The translations under genes were made by a program, and so were the position numbers. From Lacticaseibacillus suibinensis (GTDB lineage: Bacteria > Bacillota > Bacilli > Lactobacillales > Lactobacillaceae), in assembly GCF_003946175.1 (NCBI RefSeq), contig NZ_RHOK01000009.1:41482-105481 (forward strand): a DNA stretch of 64,000 bases, in the 5' to 3' direction. Positions 40,030 through 50,457 of the stretch are shown piece after piece; within the stretch, counting starts at the first letter, position 1, and each line of letters starts with the position of its first letter. The notes under the pieces are model-generated. The model was not told the origin of the DNA, searched no databases, and was given only the letters and a program-made list of their open reading frames with translations.

Positions 40030-40130
40030 CATACTTGCGAATGACTCAATGGTAAAATCACGATGCACCACACAACTGTTTTGACCGATCAAGCTGAACT
40101 TGACGAGAAAAATACAATCAGAGAACCACG

Positions 40131-40167
40131 AAACAAGGGGCATGCCAGTTAGGCATGTCCCTTGTTT
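40131..40167. terminator. Terminator-like hairpin in the convergent region
   Basis: A 16-bp stem (40131-40146 with 40152-40167, one mismatch) with T-rich ends on both strands. The remaining 150 bases up to 40323 show nothing clear. Confidence 0.7.
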
Positions 40168-40323
40168 CGTCCGCTGTAGCGCTTGGGCACGGGCTTAGTG
40201 CCTGTGGGGCAAATATTGACCCACTGCTAAAGGAGAATGGAGAAACGACCCCGAACTCGGCCAAGAAAAACAGCGTTCACGCTGGCTAGGCTGAGCTGGC
40301 ACCACCCGCCACTGATTGCTTGA

Positions 40324-40983
40324 TTAACGATACCACCGAGGAGCTGCCCCATCGGTGTTAGGTTTGCTAATGCCAATCGAATCACCGATCATCTGATCTG
40401 GCTGGTCAATCAGCTTCACGACCAAAGCTGCGACACTTTTGCGCGAGACTTCGGTTCCTTTGAACGGCTGGCCTTTAACCGTCAACTCGTAATCAATTTC
40501 ATCTTCGTCCTGAAACCATGCTGGCCGGATCAGCGTGTACGCCATCTGGCTTGCTTCAACCACTTTGGTGGCATCAGCATACGCCGTTAAGGTGTCCCCA
40601 AGCATGGCTTGATTCCAGCGCCCATATGCCCCCGGGATCTCACCATAAACGCCATTTGCAGAAATCCAGATCAAACGCGTCACGTGACTTTGGCGCATTG
40701 CCGCCACGACGGATTGAGCCTGTGCCCCTAGATTCGCGCCATAAAGATTCGCGTACACTAGCGACTGACCCGTCATGATCGTGACCAATTTCTTGGTGTC
40801 AGTGACATCAGCTTGCACAACATGGACGTTAGGATTCGATAAATCAAGATCAGCAAGTTTCTCTGGATGACGCACTAACAGCGTCAGATTGGTGATGTCG
40901 CCACCGATTTGTGACAACAATTGTTTAACGACGATTTTTGCAATCGAACCGTTCGCGCCGAGAATCAACACGTTCTTTACCAT
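40324..40983 (-). CDS. NAD(P)-binding Rossmann protein (NmrA/SDR-like)
   Basis: The product has 219 residues. The start at 40983 (MVKNVLILGANG) has AAGGAGG 8 bases before it. The nucleotide site is GANGSIAK, followed by a DVTD motif and the region VTRLIWISANGVYGE. The family of atypical short-chain proteins binds NAD(P)H and often reports or handles stress metabolites. A MerR-type promoter with an 8+8 palindrome lies upstream, so it is likely induced together with the gene at 41223. Confidence 0.85.
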   Translation of the reverse strand: MVKNVLILGANGSIAKIVVKQLLSQIGGDITNLTLLVRHPEKLADLDLSNPNVHVVQADVTDTKKLVTIMTGQSLVYANLYGANLGAQAQSVVAAMRQSHVTRLIWISANGVYGEIPGAYGRWNQAMLGDTLTAYADATKVVEASQMAYTLIRPAWFQDEDEIDYELTVKGQPFKGTEVSRKSVAALVVKLIDQPDQMIGDSIGISKPNTDGAAPRWYR

Positions 40984-41142
40984 ATGCTTGTCCTCCTTAT
41001 GCAAAATGAATGTACTTCAATCGTGATGAATCCGCCGCTGACGAGCAAGACTAACCCCAATCACCCATGAGCACTGGTGGCCATGTTAAAATGACCACGC
41101 CATCACTCCAATATCTTGACATACGCGTATCGCGTAGCTATG

Positions 41143-41173
41143 ACTCTACAACCTATAGTCCACTATAGGTCAA
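41143..41173 (-). promoter_or_regulatory. MerR-type promoter of the gene at 40324
   Basis: On the minus strand, TTGACC (41168-41173), a 19-base spacer, then TAGAGT (41143-41148). The spacer region holds ACCTATAG and CTATAGGT (41151-41170), a palindrome with 8-bp arms and a 4-base centre. Promoters with 19-bp spacers and a central palindrome are the signature of MerR activation. Confidence 0.75.
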
Positions 41174-41184
41174 GTCAAACATCA

Positions 41185-41214
41185 AAAAACGCCCACTGTT
41201 TACCAGTGAGCGTT
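41185..41214 (-). terminator. Terminator of the gene at 41223
   Basis: AACGCCCACTG pairs with CAGTGAGCGTT (two mismatches) and is followed on the minus strand by six T. Confidence 0.8.
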
Positions 41215-41222
41215 GGGCGGGT

Positions 41223-41897
41223 TTAATAACGTTGCATTGGCTTTGGATTATTACCTGAGTAAAGCGTCACCTGTTGCCCTAAAAACTGATGATTTTCAAC
41301 GATATCGAGCATGCCCTTAGCGTAATCGGCGTAACTAATATAGTCATCTACCCCCTCGCTAGGATCAGACGCTGGTAGATACTCATCGCCAGTGACAGCA
41401 TAATGGCCACTGGCTTGACCTTCTGGATCAAAATTATACGGTGGGGTCACATAAGTCCAGACAACTGCTTGACTATCCTTAAGCAGCTGCAAGCCAAGGC
41501 TATGAGCGAGACAAAGATCTTGCATATACTTGGGATAATAACGCGGGTTCTCTTGTAGTTGATGGCGATGGTTTTTATCCGTATACAGCGTACTGGCGGC
41601 GCCAACTTTTAAGTATCGCGTCTTGGTCCCCTTCAACAATGAGATCACATGCATCAGGCCATCTGTGTGGACCGCCTCACCCTCTGGCGACCAGGCCCCG
41701 ACAGCATCAATCACGGCGTCTAAGCCGCTCATGTCATTTTTCGTAAGGTCGCGCATATCTTTGACTAAGAGGTGAGCCACTTGCGGTCGCTTATGCAGGC
41801 GATGGGCAACGCCAACCACCTGATGACCACGCCGCAGCGCTTCTTGATAGATTTTGCCGCCTGCCCGGCCGAATACACCAATAATCATTATTTTCAT
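41223..41897 (-). CDS. NAD(P)-binding Rossmann protein (NAD-dependent epimerase-like)
   Basis: The product has 224 residues. The start at 41897 (MKIMIIGVFGRAGG) has GGAGG 8 bases before it. It has the glycine motif GVFGRAGG, a strand ending in VAHRLHKRP, DAVIDAVGAW and a region TRYLKVGAASTLY. It belongs to the same broad family as the gene at 40324 but is clearly different in sequence. It lies directly after the merR gene and has a 19-bp spacer promoter of its own. Confidence 0.85.
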   Translation of the reverse strand: MKIMIIGVFGRAGGKIYQEALRRGHQVVGVAHRLHKRPQVAHLLVKDMRDLTKNDMSGLDAVIDAVGAWSPEGEAVHTDGLMHVISLLKGTKTRYLKVGAASTLYTDKNHRHQLQENPRYYPKYMQDLCLAHSLGLQLLKDSQAVVWTYVTPPYNFDPEGQASGHYAVTGDEYLPASDPSEGVDDYISYADYAKGMLDIVENHQFLGQQVTLYSGNNPKPMQRY

Positions 41898-41916
41898 GTG
41901 ATGACCTCCGCCTTGT

Positions 41917-41947
41917 AGGATACCTCCTAAAGCCAACTAGAGGTCAA
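41917..41947 (-). promoter_or_regulatory. MerR-type promoter of the gene at 41223
   Basis: On the minus strand, TTGACC (41942-41947), a 19-base spacer, then TATCCT (41917-41922). The spacer carries ACCTCTAG and TTAGGAGGT, an imperfect form of the palindrome at 41151-41170. It overlaps the end of the merR gene region. Confidence 0.7.
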
Positions 41948-41952
41948 GTGAT

Positions 41953-42411
41953 TCAGTCACGTTGTAATCGCTCATATTGTTCGAAGGTCTGCTGGGAGAT
42001 TTCCATGCTGTCCCCAACGAGGTGAATCCGCTCAGTGCCTGCTGCCAAAGCGGTTTGATAATACCACTGCTTAAAATGAAGATGCGCCATTGACGCTTTC
42101 AGGCTGTCAATGCGATCCTGCAACTCCCGCTCATGCGCAGTCAGGAAATCGGCTCGTGCTTGCAGGGTTTGATCACCCGCAAGCCGCCAACCTTCAAAGG
42201 TGGCACTATCCTTAATGGAAACGCCAGCATCGCGTAAATCCAAAATCATTTGCAAAGTTCTAACATCATCCTCGTAAAAAACTCGCCGCCCGCCTGAATC
42301 GCGCTTGAGCAAAGGTAATAATCCTTCCGCGTCATAGTAGCGAATCGCTTGCACCGTTAAGCCTAAACGTGCAGCAACTTCGCCAATACTGTATGTGACT
42401 TCGTTATCCAT
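41953..42411 (-). CDS. MerR family regulator
   Basis: The product has 152 residues. The start at 42411 (MDNEVTYSIGEVA) has AAGGAG before it. The winged helix has YSIGEVAARLGLTVQAIRYYD, then the RRVFYEDDVRTLQMILDLRD segment (to about 70), a coiled dimer helix (about 85-125) and a short C-terminal part without a Cys cluster. It lies at the head of the region with two 19-bp spacer promoters and is the likely activator of both. Confidence 0.92.
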   Translation of the reverse strand: MDNEVTYSIGEVAARLGLTVQAIRYYDAEGLLPLLKRDSGGRRVFYEDDVRTLQMILDLRDAGVSIKDSATFEGWRLAGDQTLQARADFLTAHERELQDRIDSLKASMAHLHFKQWYYQTALAAGTERIHLVGDSMEISQQTFEQYERLQRD

Positions 42412-42562
42412 CTTATCAACTCCTTCTTTGACTGCGCTATGGGCATCCTCTCGCCAGTCTAATGTCATCCCACCGCTGCATCTGCAATACCAAATTGCGG
42501 TAGCCATTCATCCCCGTGGTTAGTGGTCATTGTTCCACCTGCTTGGTTGCTAGCATGCGGCG

Positions 42563-42611
42563 AAAAACCGACCCCAGTACCGTGGTTGAGCCACGATGCT
42601 GGGGCCGGTTT
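42563..42611 (-). terminator. Terminator of the jag-mnmE-mnmG operon
   Basis: A long stem (42565-42577 with 42600-42611 and an inner CGTGG/CCACG) is followed on the minus strand by TTTTT. Confidence 0.88.
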
Positions 42612-42620
42612 GGTCAGGCT

Positions 42621-44522
42621 TTAAGCGCCGACTTTGGCAATCTTACCTTGTTCAATATACACAGACAGAATCGCGATGTCAGCAGGATTGACACCGCTAA
42701 TGCGCGTGGCTTGGGCCAGCGTTTGCGGCTGGATTTTGGTCAGCTTCTGGCGCGCTTCGGTGGCGAGGCCGTTAATCGCTTCGTAATCGATGCGGTCCGG
42801 AATCTTCTTGGCTTCCATGCGCTGCAGGCGGGCAATGCTTTGCTGCTCCTTGGCGATGTAGCCGGCGTACTTCAAGGAAATTTCGACTTCTTCGGTAATG
42901 GTATGATCCAGCGGCGCCGCCAGCGGGATGAATTGCATCAGGTCCTGATAGCTGACTTCTGGCCGCTTGAGGAAATCGCTGGCCAGCACGCCGTCCTTTA
43001 GTGGCGCCGCGTTGATTGAGGCCAGCCAGTCGTTAACCTGACCTGGCTTCAGCCGCGTCGTCTGCAAACGCTGAATTTCGGCAGCAATGGCGGCTTTTTT
43101 GGCCTCAAACTGGGCAAACCGCTCATCAGAGATCAGGCCGAGTTCATGGCCTTTTGCTGTTAAGCGCAAGTCGGCATTATCATGCCGCAGCAGCAGGCGA
43201 TATTCCGCCCGGCTCGTCAGAAGCCGATACGGCTCGTTGGTGCCCTTGGTGACCAAGTCGTCGATCAAGACCCCAATGTAGGCGTCAGAGCGGCTGAGCG
43301 TGAAGCTAGGCTTGTTCTGGGCGCGCAGCGCCGCGTTAATGCCGGCCATGATGCCTTGACCGGCGGCTTCTTCGTAGCCGCTGGTGCCGTTCATTTGCCC
43401 GGCAGTGAAGAGGTTTTTCACCACTTTGGTTTCCAAGGTGGCGGTCAGCTGCCACGGCTCGATGATGTCATACTCGATGGCATAACCTGGGCGCATCAAT
43501 TCGGCATGCTGCAGGCCGGCGACGCTATGAAGCATCTTCAGCTGCACTTCTTCCGGCATCGACGTCGAGAAGTCGCCCACGTAGTATTCCTCCGTGTCGC
43601 GGCCTTCTGGCTCCAAAAACAGCTGGTGGCGCGGCTTGTCGGCAAAGCGCACGACCTTGTCTTCAATCGACGGGCAATACCGCGGACCCACGCCTTTGAT
43701 CACCCCAGAAAACATCGGCGCGCGGTCAAGGTTTTCGCGGATGATTTGGTGCGTTTTTTCATTGGTGTAGGTCATCCAGCAAGACATTTGATCTTTCAAA
43801 TAAGCAGAATCCGGCGTCTCATAGGAGAACGCATGCGGCGCAACGTCGCCAGGCTGCTCTTCGGTTTGATCAAAATCGATGGAATGGCCCACCACCCGCG
43901 GCGGGGTGCCGGTTTTGAAGCGGCGCAACTTGAAGCCGAGGTGTTCAAGGTCTTCCGACAGCTTGATGGAAGGTAGCGAGTTATTCGGGCCGCTGCTGTA
44001 CATCAGCTCCCCGATGATGATTTTCCCTCGAGAGGAGGTGCCAGCCGTCAGCACGACGCTTTTGGCCCGATACCGGGCCCCAGTGGCCGCCACAACGCCC
44101 ACGCACACGCCATCTTCCACCAGCAGCCGCTCCACTAGGCCCTGGCGTAGATCCAAGTTGGGTTCAGCTTCAATGGTCGCCTTCATCGAGCGGTGATAAG
44201 CGGCTTTGTCTGCCTGGGCGCGCAGCGCGCGCACGGCCGGGCCTTTGCCGGTGTTCAGCATCCGCATCTGGATGTAAGTTTTGTCGATGTTGCGGCCCAT
44301 TTCGCCGCCGAGGGCATCAATTTCGCGCACGACGATACCTTTGGCTGGCCCACCCAAGGACGGGTTGCAAGGCATAAAGGCCAGCATTTCCAAGCTGATG
44401 GTGATCAGCAGGGTCTTTTGCCCCATCCGGGCCGCGGCGAGCGCAGCTTCACAGCCGGCATGGCCAGCACCGACCACCACCACATCGTAGGCAGCGGCTT
44501 CATATTCACGTACTTGTGGCAT
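42621..44522 (-). CDS. mnmG: tRNA uridine 5-carboxymethylaminomethyl modification enzyme, FAD subunit
   Basis: The product has 633 residues. The start at 44522 ([10 protein letters not shown]) has AAGGAG before it. It has the FAD site [31 protein letters not shown], the conserved TGTPPRV and the C-terminal GidA-associated domain. With MnmE it modifies U34 of certain tRNAs. It follows mnmE by 11 bases. Confidence 0.97.
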   Translation of the reverse strand: MPQVREYEAAAYDVVVVGAGHAGCEAALAAARMGQKTLLITISLEMLAFMPCNPSLGGPAKGIVVREIDALGGEMGRNIDKTYIQMRMLNTGKGPAVRALRAQADKAAYHRSMKATIEAEPNLDLRQGLVERLLVEDGVCVGVVAATGARYRAKSVVLTAGTSSRGKIIIGELMYSSGPNNSLPSIKLSEDLEHLGFKLRRFKTGTPPRVVGHSIDFDQTEEQPGDVAPHAFSYETPDSAYLKDQMSCWMTYTNEKTHQIIRENLDRAPMFSGVIKGVGPRYCPSIEDKVVRFADKPRHQLFLEPEGRDTEEYYVGDFSTSMPEEVQLKMLHSVAGLQHAELMRPGYAIEYDIIEPWQLTATLETKVVKNLFTAGQMNGTSGYEEAAGQGIMAGINAALRAQNKPSFTLSRSDAYIGVLIDDLVTKGTNEPYRLLTSRAEYRLLLRHDNADLRLTAKGHELGLISDERFAQFEAKKAAIAAEIQRLQTTRLKPGQVNDWLASINAAPLKDGVLASDFLKRPEVSYQDLMQFIPLAAPLDHTITEEVEISLKYAGYIAKEQQSIARLQRMEAKKIPDRIDYEAINGLATEARQKLTKIQPQTLAQATRISGVNPADIAILSVYIEQGKIAKVGA

Positions 44523-44533
44523 GTTTATCTCCT

Positions 44534-45922
44534 TTATTTTCCCAGACAAAATTGTGAAAACAGCTGGGTGATCAGCTCATCTGGCGCGGTATCCCCGGTG
44601 ATTTCGCCGAGTTTATCCCACGCCGCGGTCATGTCGATTTGCACCAGGTCGATCGGCATCCCTGCCTCAATCCCGGCCAGCACGCTTTGCAAACTGGCTT
44701 TGGCTTGCCGCAGCAGGCCGATTTGGCGGGAATTGGTGACCATGACAGTGGTCTGACTGTTTTCAATACCGCCGAAGAACAAGGTGGCGATTTGCTGATC
44801 CAGCGCTGCCACCCCTTCTGCCTTCAAAATGCTGGTGCGAATCAGCTGTTCGGCGGGCACCAAGGCGGCCAGTTGGGCCTGATCCAGCTGAGCCGGCAAG
44901 TCCTGCTTATTCAGCACCACGATCCGCTTTTTATCGGCGGTGGCTTTGATCAAGGCTTCATCTTCAGCAGTGAGCGGCTGGCTGGCATCCAGCACCAAAA
45001 TGATCAAATCCGCCTTGGTGATGGCTTGCCGTGAGCGTTCGACGCCGATTTTCTCGACTTTATCGTCGGTGTCGCGAATCCCGGCCGTATCCACCAGTTT
45101 CAGCGGCACGCCGCGGACGTTGACATACTCTTCCAGCACATCCCGGGTGGTACCTGGCACATCGGTCACAATCGCCTTGTCCTCGTGCATCATATGGTTC
45201 AGTAGCGAGGATTTGCCGACATTCGGCCGGCCGACAATCGCCGTGGCAAGCCCTTCGCGCAGCACCTTGCCTTGGCTGGCGGTTTGTAGCAACTCATCCA
45301 CGCGACTCAGCACCAGCTGCGCTTTTTCCTGAAGCATTTTGGTGGTCATTTGGTCGGTGTCGTATTCCGGGTAGTCGATGTTCACTTCCACCTGCGCCAG
45401 CACTTCCAGAATCTCCTGGCGCAAGTTGGTGATCAGCCGTCGTAAATCACCATCCAGCTGGTCAACGGCCACCTGCATGGCGCGATCGGTTTTAGCGCGA
45501 ATCAAATCCATCACGGATTCGGCTTCCGTCAGGTCAATGCGGCCGTTCAAAAAGGCGCGCTTGGTGAATTCACCCGGCTCTGCCATCCGGGCACCGGCAC
45601 CCAACAGCAGCTGCAGCACCCGGTTGGTGGAGACAATGCCGCCGTGGCAGTTGATTTCCACCATGTCTTCGCGCGTGTAGGTCTTCGGCCCGCGTAGCAC
45701 CGACAGCATCACTTCGTCGACAGTTTCACCGCTATCCGGGTCGATGATGTGCCCATAATTAATCGTATTGGTCGGTACCTTCAGCAGATTTTTGCCGTGG
45801 TACACCTTCGCGGCGGTTTGCAGCGCCGCCTCGCCGGATAAGCGGACGATTGAAATCGCCCCTTCACCGGGCGGCGTCGAAATCGCGGCAATCGTATCGT
45901 AAGCAGTGATAGTTGTTCCCAA
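44534..45922 (-). CDS. mnmE: tRNA modification GTPase
   Basis: The product has 462 residues, the usual length. A TTG start at 45922 ([14 protein letters not shown]) is preceded by GGAAGG about 12 bases away. The N-terminal formyl-THF-binding domain has [16 protein letters not shown]. The G domain has [10 protein letters not shown], the T-rich switch [13 protein letters not shown] and NKQD. The C-terminal FCLGK carries the catalytic Cys. It works with MnmG. Confidence 0.96.
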   Translation of the reverse strand: MGTTITAYDTIAAISTPPGEGAISIVRLSGEAALQTAAKVYHGKNLLKVPTNTINYGHIIDPDSGETVDEVMLSVLRGPKTYTREDMVEINCHGGIVSTNRVLQLLLGAGARMAEPGEFTKRAFLNGRIDLTEAESVMDLIRAKTDRAMQVAVDQLDGDLRRLITNLRQEILEVLAQVEVNIDYPEYDTDQMTTKMLQEKAQLVLSRVDELLQTASQGKVLREGLATAIVGRPNVGKSSLLNHMMHEDKAIVTDVPGTTRDVLEEYVNVRGVPLKLVDTAGIRDTDDKVEKIGVERSRQAITKADLIILVLDASQPLTAEDEALIKATADKKRIVVLNKQDLPAQLDQAQLAALVPAEQLIRTSILKAEGVAALDQQIATLFFGGIENSQTTVMVTNSRQIGLLRQAKASLQSVLAGIEAGMPIDLVQIDMTAAWDKLGEITGDTAPDELITQLFSQFCLGK

Positions 45923-46063
45923 AATAACCGATCCTTCCCAACAAAAAAAGCGCATCGCCACGACAAACCACGCCCTGAGGCTGGTCGATCGTGGACAAAG
46001 CACTTTGACTACTTTATCACTTGTTAAATTGTGCCTGTATCATACAAAACCTGACGGCAAATG

Positions 46064-46822
46064 TCAAAAACTGCGGTGGGAGCGCGGCGTAATCACGACA
46101 TAGCGCCGCGGGTCCGTGCCTTCCGAATGGGTTTCGACATAGGCATTATCCGCCAGCGCCTGGTGAATGGCCTTGCGTTCAAACGACGGCATTGGATCCA
46201 GGTAGACCGCCGTACCGCGGGCGACAACTTCGCGCGCTGTTTTTTCGGCCAGACGCCGCACCGCTGTATCACGGCGTTCGCGGTAATCGCCGACATTCAG
46301 CATGATGGTCCATTTGCTTTTACCGTAGTGATTAAACTCGGTTTGGGCCAAAAATTGAATGGCGTTGATGATTTTACCGTGCTTACCGATCAGCAAGGCG
46401 TCCTTGGCGGTGGTCAAATCGAACCACACCTGGTCGCCGCGCCGCTCGTTATCGATGGTGGCGGCTAAGCCCAGCTGATTGGTAATATCTTCCAAATAGC
46501 TTTGCACCAAGGCAATCGCGGTTTGGTCATCGCGTTTGGTGCCATCACGGCGCAACGCTTCTGGCAGCGGTGGCAAGGGTGGGCGGCGCTTCGGCTTGTC
46601 CGGCTTTGGCGCCGGCACCGCTTCAGCTTCCGCGACTGCCGTGGCGGCATTGCTTGGTTCATTCAGCTGCAAGTTGACAATCGCTGGCTTGCGGCCAAGG
46701 CCGAGCACGCCTTTTTTCCCTTCTTGAACCACTTCCACGCTGATCTGATCCCGACCAGCTTGCATGGCTTCCAGTCCAGTGGCGATTGCTTTTTGAATCG
46801 TAGCACCCTGGAATGTGGGCAT
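46064..46822 (-). CDS. jag: RNA-binding protein Jag/KhpB
   Basis: The product has 252 residues. It has an N-terminal Jag domain (about 1-50, EGKKGVLGLGRKPA), a Pro/Lys linker, a KH domain with GKHGKIINAIQFL (about 160-172) and a C-terminal R3H domain (about 195-250, RKAIHQAL and EGTDPRRYVVI). Family members bind RNA and affect cell elongation. A gene for YidC lies upstream, the usual partner. Confidence 0.93.
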   Translation of the reverse strand: MPTFQGATIQKAIATGLEAMQAGRDQISVEVVQEGKKGVLGLGRKPAIVNLQLNEPSNAATAVAEAEAVPAPKPDKPKRRPPLPPLPEALRRDGTKRDDQTAIALVQSYLEDITNQLGLAATIDNERRGDQVWFDLTTAKDALLIGKHGKIINAIQFLAQTEFNHYGKSKWTIMLNVGDYRERRDTAVRRLAEKTAREVVARGTAVYLDPMPSFERKAIHQALADNAYVETHSEGTDPRRYVVITPRSHRSF

Positions 46823-46898
46823 AAGATTCCCTCCTAGTTGTGCTTGGTGAAACGAAAGGGGCGGTGACTCAAGGATGATGCGGCGCGTAGTTTTCCTC

Positions 46899-47021
46899 TA
46901 GTTGCGCTGCGGCCGGCAACGCCTGAGTGAATAGCTACGCTCAAGACCTCGAAGCCACAGAACGGCTTCAATTTCTTGAGCTAGGCTATTCATCAGGCTA
47001 AGTGCGCCGACCTCCACAGCC
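46899..47021 (+). repeat. Palindromic element copy between yidC and jag
   Basis: It starts TAGTTGCGCT and ends CTCCACAGCC. Arms: GAATAGC with GCTATTC, GCTCAAGA with TCTTGAGC, GAAGCC with GGCTTC, CGGC with GCCG. A further tail GCGCCCCGCTCCGCAGCC follows to 47040, the end of another copy. It lies in the 218-bp gap inside an otherwise compact operon. Confidence 0.85.
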
Positions 47022-47040
47022 TGCGCCCCGCTCCGCAGCC

Positions 47041-47868
47041 TTATTTCTTTAACGCTCGCTTATAAGCCTTCCGCACGGCCTTTTTGTGGTCTTTTTCAGC
47101 TTGGGCTTTTTCTTGGCGTTCGCGGCGAAGTTTGAATGGGTTTTGGAGGAAGAAGGTCTGGCCGAGTGAGAAGGCGTTGGTGACAACCCAGTAGACGGCC
47201 AGGGCACTTGGTAAGTTAATCGCGAAGAATAAGATCATCAGTGGCGATACGGCAGCCATGATCCAGTTGCTTGAGGTGCGAACCGGCTGGGCCATCGTTG
47301 AAACCACACTGGTCGCCAAGGTGAACAAGGCCGCCAGAATGGGCATGATGAAGTATGGGTCAGGTGAGCCCAGGTGGACCCACAAGAAGTCCCCGACTTT
47401 CAGAGCTGGGGTGCGCCAAATCGCCTGGTACAAGGCAATCAGGAAGGGCATCTGCACAACGATTGGCAGGCAGCCCATCACTGGGTTAACGCCGGCTTCG
47501 GCATACACACGCTGGGTTTCGTCCCGCAGTTTTTGCTGCGTAGCGCGGTCTTTGGCGCTGTACTGCTTTTGCAGGGCCTTGATTTCAGGCGCCACTGCCT
47601 GCTGCTTGGCCATACTCTTGATCTGCAGGTAGCTCAACGGGAAAATCAGGATCCGGATGATCAAGGTAAAGAGAATGATCCCGACCCCGGCATTACCACC
47701 AGAGATTTTGGCCAGCCACAGAACGAACTGCGCCGCATTATAAATGACGTAGCGATCCCATGGGTTCGTGCTGGCCTTGGTGACGGTTGAGGTCCCGCAG
47801 GCTGTTAAGATGACGACCAAGGCTACCAACCCGAGGGTCAGCAGCAGGCGCTTAGTTGATTTCTTCAC
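47041..47868 (-). CDS. yidC: Membrane protein insertase YidC
   Basis: The product has 275 residues. The lipoprotein signal ends in LTACG (lipid Cys near 24). The 60KD_IMP domain includes GVGIILFTLIIRILIFPLSY with the conserved membrane Arg, MGCLPIVVQMPFLIALYQAI and five helices, then a long basic C-terminal tail. It inserts proteins into the membrane. It follows rnpA by 40 bases. Confidence 0.96.
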   Translation of the reverse strand: MKKSTKRLLLTLGLVALVVILTACGTSTVTKASTNPWDRYVIYNAAQFVLWLAKISGGNAGVGIILFTLIIRILIFPLSYLQIKSMAKQQAVAPEIKALQKQYSAKDRATQQKLRDETQRVYAEAGVNPVMGCLPIVVQMPFLIALYQAIWRTPALKVGDFLWVHLGSPDPYFIMPILAALFTLATSVVSTMAQPVRTSSNWIMAAVSPLMILFFAINLPSALAVYWVVTNAFSLGQTFFLQNPFKLRRERQEKAQAEKDHKKAVRKAYKRALKK

Positions 47869-47908
47869 GAATAAGTCCTCCTAGATGACAGCTCCCTGCC
47901 ATCCCTAT

Positions 47909-48268
47909 CTATATAGTAGTAACATCTTGTGAAGCCAAAACGCCGGCCAGTTTAAGGACATGCACCAAGTTGCGCTTGGTTTCAGCCATGTCCAGCTGGG
48001 TGGCGTGGCGGCGAGCGATCACGAGAAAGTCGGCTTGCGGGTCGAGGTCAGGTTTGAGCTCGAGTAGCGATTGCCGGATGTAGCGTTTGATTTGGTTACG
48101 CATCACCGCGGTATGGGCGACTTTTTTGCCGACCGAAATCCCCACGCGAAAGTGTTTCTGATCGCGCTGCAGGTGATAGATGACAAAATTACGGTTCGCC
48201 ACGGACTCGCCGTTTTCGAACACGTCTTGGAACTCATCTTCTTTTTTAATGCGGTAAGACTTTCGCAA
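47909..48268 (-). CDS. rnpA: Ribonuclease P protein component
   Basis: The product has 119 residues, with a TTG start after GAGGGAGT. It has the RNR motif region [20 protein letters not shown] (about 47-66). It processes the 5' ends of tRNAs with the RNase P RNA. A hairpin with a T run separates it from rpmH. Confidence 0.96.
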   Translation of the reverse strand: MRKSYRIKKEDEFQDVFENGESVANRNFVIYHLQRDQKHFRVGISVGKKVAHTAVMRNQIKRYIRQSLLELKPDLDPQADFLVIARRHATQLDMAETKRNLVHVLKLAGVLASQDVTTI

Positions 48269-48334
48269 TGATACTCCCTCACAATCTGCTTTCTAGTATA
48301 CAAGACAAGCCCTGACAGCGCACGGTTTATTAAG

Positions 48335-48364
48335 CAAAAAAAAACCACTGACGCGGTCAGTGGC
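48335..48364 (-). terminator. Terminator or attenuator between rpmH and rnpA
   Basis: CCACTGAC pairs with GTCAGTGG and is followed on the minus strand by nine T. It partly overlaps the end of rpmH and could set a high rpmH to rnpA ratio. Confidence 0.8.
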
Positions 48365-48367
48365 TGT

Positions 48368-48508
48368 TTAGGCAGATAATACTTTACGTCCCTTAGCGCG
48401 ACGACGAGCTAAAACTTTACGGCCGTTCTTGGTGCTCATGCGCTTCATGAAGCCATGAACGCGTTCGCGGTGCCGCTTTTTAGGTTGGAAAGTCCGTTTG
48501 GTGGTCAT
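48368..48508 (-). CDS. rpmH: 50S ribosomal protein L34
   Basis: The product has 46 residues: [20 protein letters not shown], then [20 protein letters not shown] and RKVLSA. This is a full-length L34. GGAGG lies 8 bases before the ATG. It is the classic left neighbour of the origin. Confidence 0.98.
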   Translation of the reverse strand: MTTKRTFQPKKRHRERVHGFMKRMSTKNGRKVLARRRAKGRKVLSA

Positions 48509-49107
48509 AGGAACACCTCCTATTTAGATTGCTATTTTAAAATGACGGTTTCACGCCAAATAACGAGTGCTTATTCAGACAACTTTTCATTATACGGATG
48601 ACGCCTTGTCTCGTCAAGGATTACCGCAAAAAAGATGCATGAAAAGTGCAGATCGCCCTGGGAAACACTGGCCAAAATTGTCCACAAAATTGGCCAAAAT
48701 GGTGGTGAACATTGTGGACAACTTGTGCACGCCAATCTGGCCATTTTGGCCAATTCACGGGTTTTCCCCTGACTTATCCGCTAATTCACACCCTGTCAGT
48801 CTAGTTATCCACAAGCAATATTTTGCCTGTGTAAAACGTGTGAAACACGCATGATATCAGGCCTCACGTTTCACAGCCAAGTGTGGATAACTGCGTCAAT
48901 CCGCGGCTTGACGTGGTCTTTCCCCACCCTTGAGGACAAGTTGTCCGCAAGTTGTGGAAGCCGCTTTTGATTTGGCCGTGAAACATGTGGAAAACTCCTG
49001 AAGCTGTGGAAAACTCCGAAGTGAAATGCTAAACTGAAAAAGCGATCATAGGCTACTGCTTCGGCGGCTAGCCCTTGAATTTTTAACACGTTGCGGAGGG
49101 GCTTCGG
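48509..49107. other. Origin region, part 1: upstream of dnaA
   Basis: The 599 gene-free bases are rich in DnaA-box-like sequences: TTGTCCACA (48678-48686), TGTGGACAA (48713-48721), TTATCCACA (48805-48813), TGTGGATAA (48882-48890), and TGTGGAAAA near 48985 and 49005. Perfect boxes are at 48805 and 48882. The dnaA promoter must lie in its right end, but no clear -35/-10 pair is seen. DnaA boxes on both sides of dnaA are the bipartite origin type known from Bacillus. Confidence 0.85.
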
Positions 49108-50457
49108 GTGCCAAATATCGATGAATTATGGGCTTATCTAGAAGAAAAATTCCGGGCAGAAATGACCCCGGTCAGCTTTACCACCTGGGTGGGGGCGGTT
49201 AAACCACTCACGTTGACCCAAACCACCATCACGCTGGGGGTGCCATCCCAGCTGCATAAAACCTACTGGGAACAAAATCTGGTCACCAAAGTCGTGGAAT
49301 GGAGCTACGAATTCGGCAATCTCGAAATCTCTCCGGTGATCAAAATCGTCGGTGAAGAGGCGCCAGCCCAGCCGGTGGCCAAAAAAGCCGAGGAACCAGA
49401 TCCCGGCGTGGTCCCGACCTTTAAAGAAAAAACCCACCTTAATAGTAAATACACTTTCGAAACCTTCGTCACCGGTAAAGGCAATCAAATGGCCCATGCT
49501 GCGGCGCTGGTCGTTTCGGAAGAGCCTGGGGTGCTGTACAATCCGCTATTTTTGTATGGTGGGGTGGGCCTCGGCAAAACGCATTTGATGCAAGCTATCG
49601 GCCATCAGTTGCTGGAATACAACCCGCAAGCCAATGTGAAGTACGTCACCTCTGAGGCTTTTGCCAACGATTTCATCAATTCGCTGCAAACCAAAAAGCA
49701 GGAACAATTCCGCCAGGAGTACCGAAATGTTGACCTGCTGCTGGTCGATGATATTCAGTTCTTCGGCGACAAAGAGGCGACCCAGGAAGAATTCTTCCAT
49801 ACCTTCAACGCCTTATATGAAAACAAAAAACAAATCGTGCTCACTTCCGATCGTTTGCCCAATGAGATTCCTAAGCTGCAAGAGCGCCTGGTTTCCCGGT
49901 TCAAATGGGGCTTATCCGTTGATGTGACGCCGCCAGATTTGGAAACGCGGATTGCGATTTTACGCAACAAAGCCAACGCCGAGCACCTTGTCATTCCAGA
50001 TGACACCTTGTCTTACATCGCCGGGCAAATCGACTCCAACGTCCGCGAACTGGAAGGGGCGCTGGTCCGGGTGCAAGCCTACGCCACCATGGAGCACGCC
50101 GATATCACCACTAGCATGGCGGCGGAAGCCTTGAAGAGTCTGAAGCTGTCGAGCAAAGACAACGAGCTGTCAATCAGCCACATCCAAGAAATCGTGGCGA
50201 AGTATTACCAGATTTCGGTCAGCGATTTGAAAGGTAAAAAGCGCGTCAAACAAATCGTGATGCCGCGGCAAATCGCCATGTATCTCGCCCGGGAAATGAC
50301 GGAAAGTAGCCTGCCGAAGATTGGGCAAGAATTCGGCGGCAAGGATCACACCACCGTCATTCACGCCCACGAGAAAATCACCGAGGCGATGACGCTGGAT
50401 GATAATCTCAAGGCCCAAGTCATCGAACTCAAGAACCGGTTGCACAATCGCGGCTAA
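49108..50457 (+). CDS. dnaA: Chromosomal replication initiator DnaA
   Basis: The product has 449 residues with a GTG start after GGAGGGG. Domain I (about 1-80), a linker, the AAA+ domain with Walker [11 protein letters not shown] (about 150-159) and Walker [10 protein letters not shown], and domain IV with the DnaA-box-reading signature [14 protein letters not shown] (about 412-425). It unwinds the origin and loads the helicase. It opens the conserved replication block. Confidence 0.98.
   Translation: MPNIDELWAYLEEKFRAEMTPVSFTTWVGAVKPLTLTQTTITLGVPSQLHKTYWEQNLVTKVVEWSYEFGNLEISPVIKIVGEEAPAQPVAKKAEEPDPGVVPTFKEKTHLNSKYTFETFVTGKGNQMAHAAALVVSEEPGVLYNPLFLYGGVGLGKTHLMQAIGHQLLEYNPQANVKYVTSEAFANDFINSLQTKKQEQFRQEYRNVDLLLVDDIQFFGDKEATQEEFFHTFNALYENKKQIVLTSDRLPNEIPKLQERLVSRFKWGLSVDVTPPDLETRIAILRNKANAEHLVIPDDTLSYIAGQIDSNVRELEGALVRVQAYATMEHADITTSMAAEALKSLKLSSKDNELSISHIQEIVAKYYQISVSDLKGKKRVKQIVMPRQIAMYLAREMTESSLPKIGQEFGGKDHTTVIHAHEKITEAMTLDDNLKAQVIELKNRLHNRG

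Noticed and set aside
50284..50297. Noc-like GCCCGGGAAAT in dnaA, and a similar one near 4239
   Set aside because: Only 10-11 of 14 bases match and the left half is wrong; both are explained by coding constraint.
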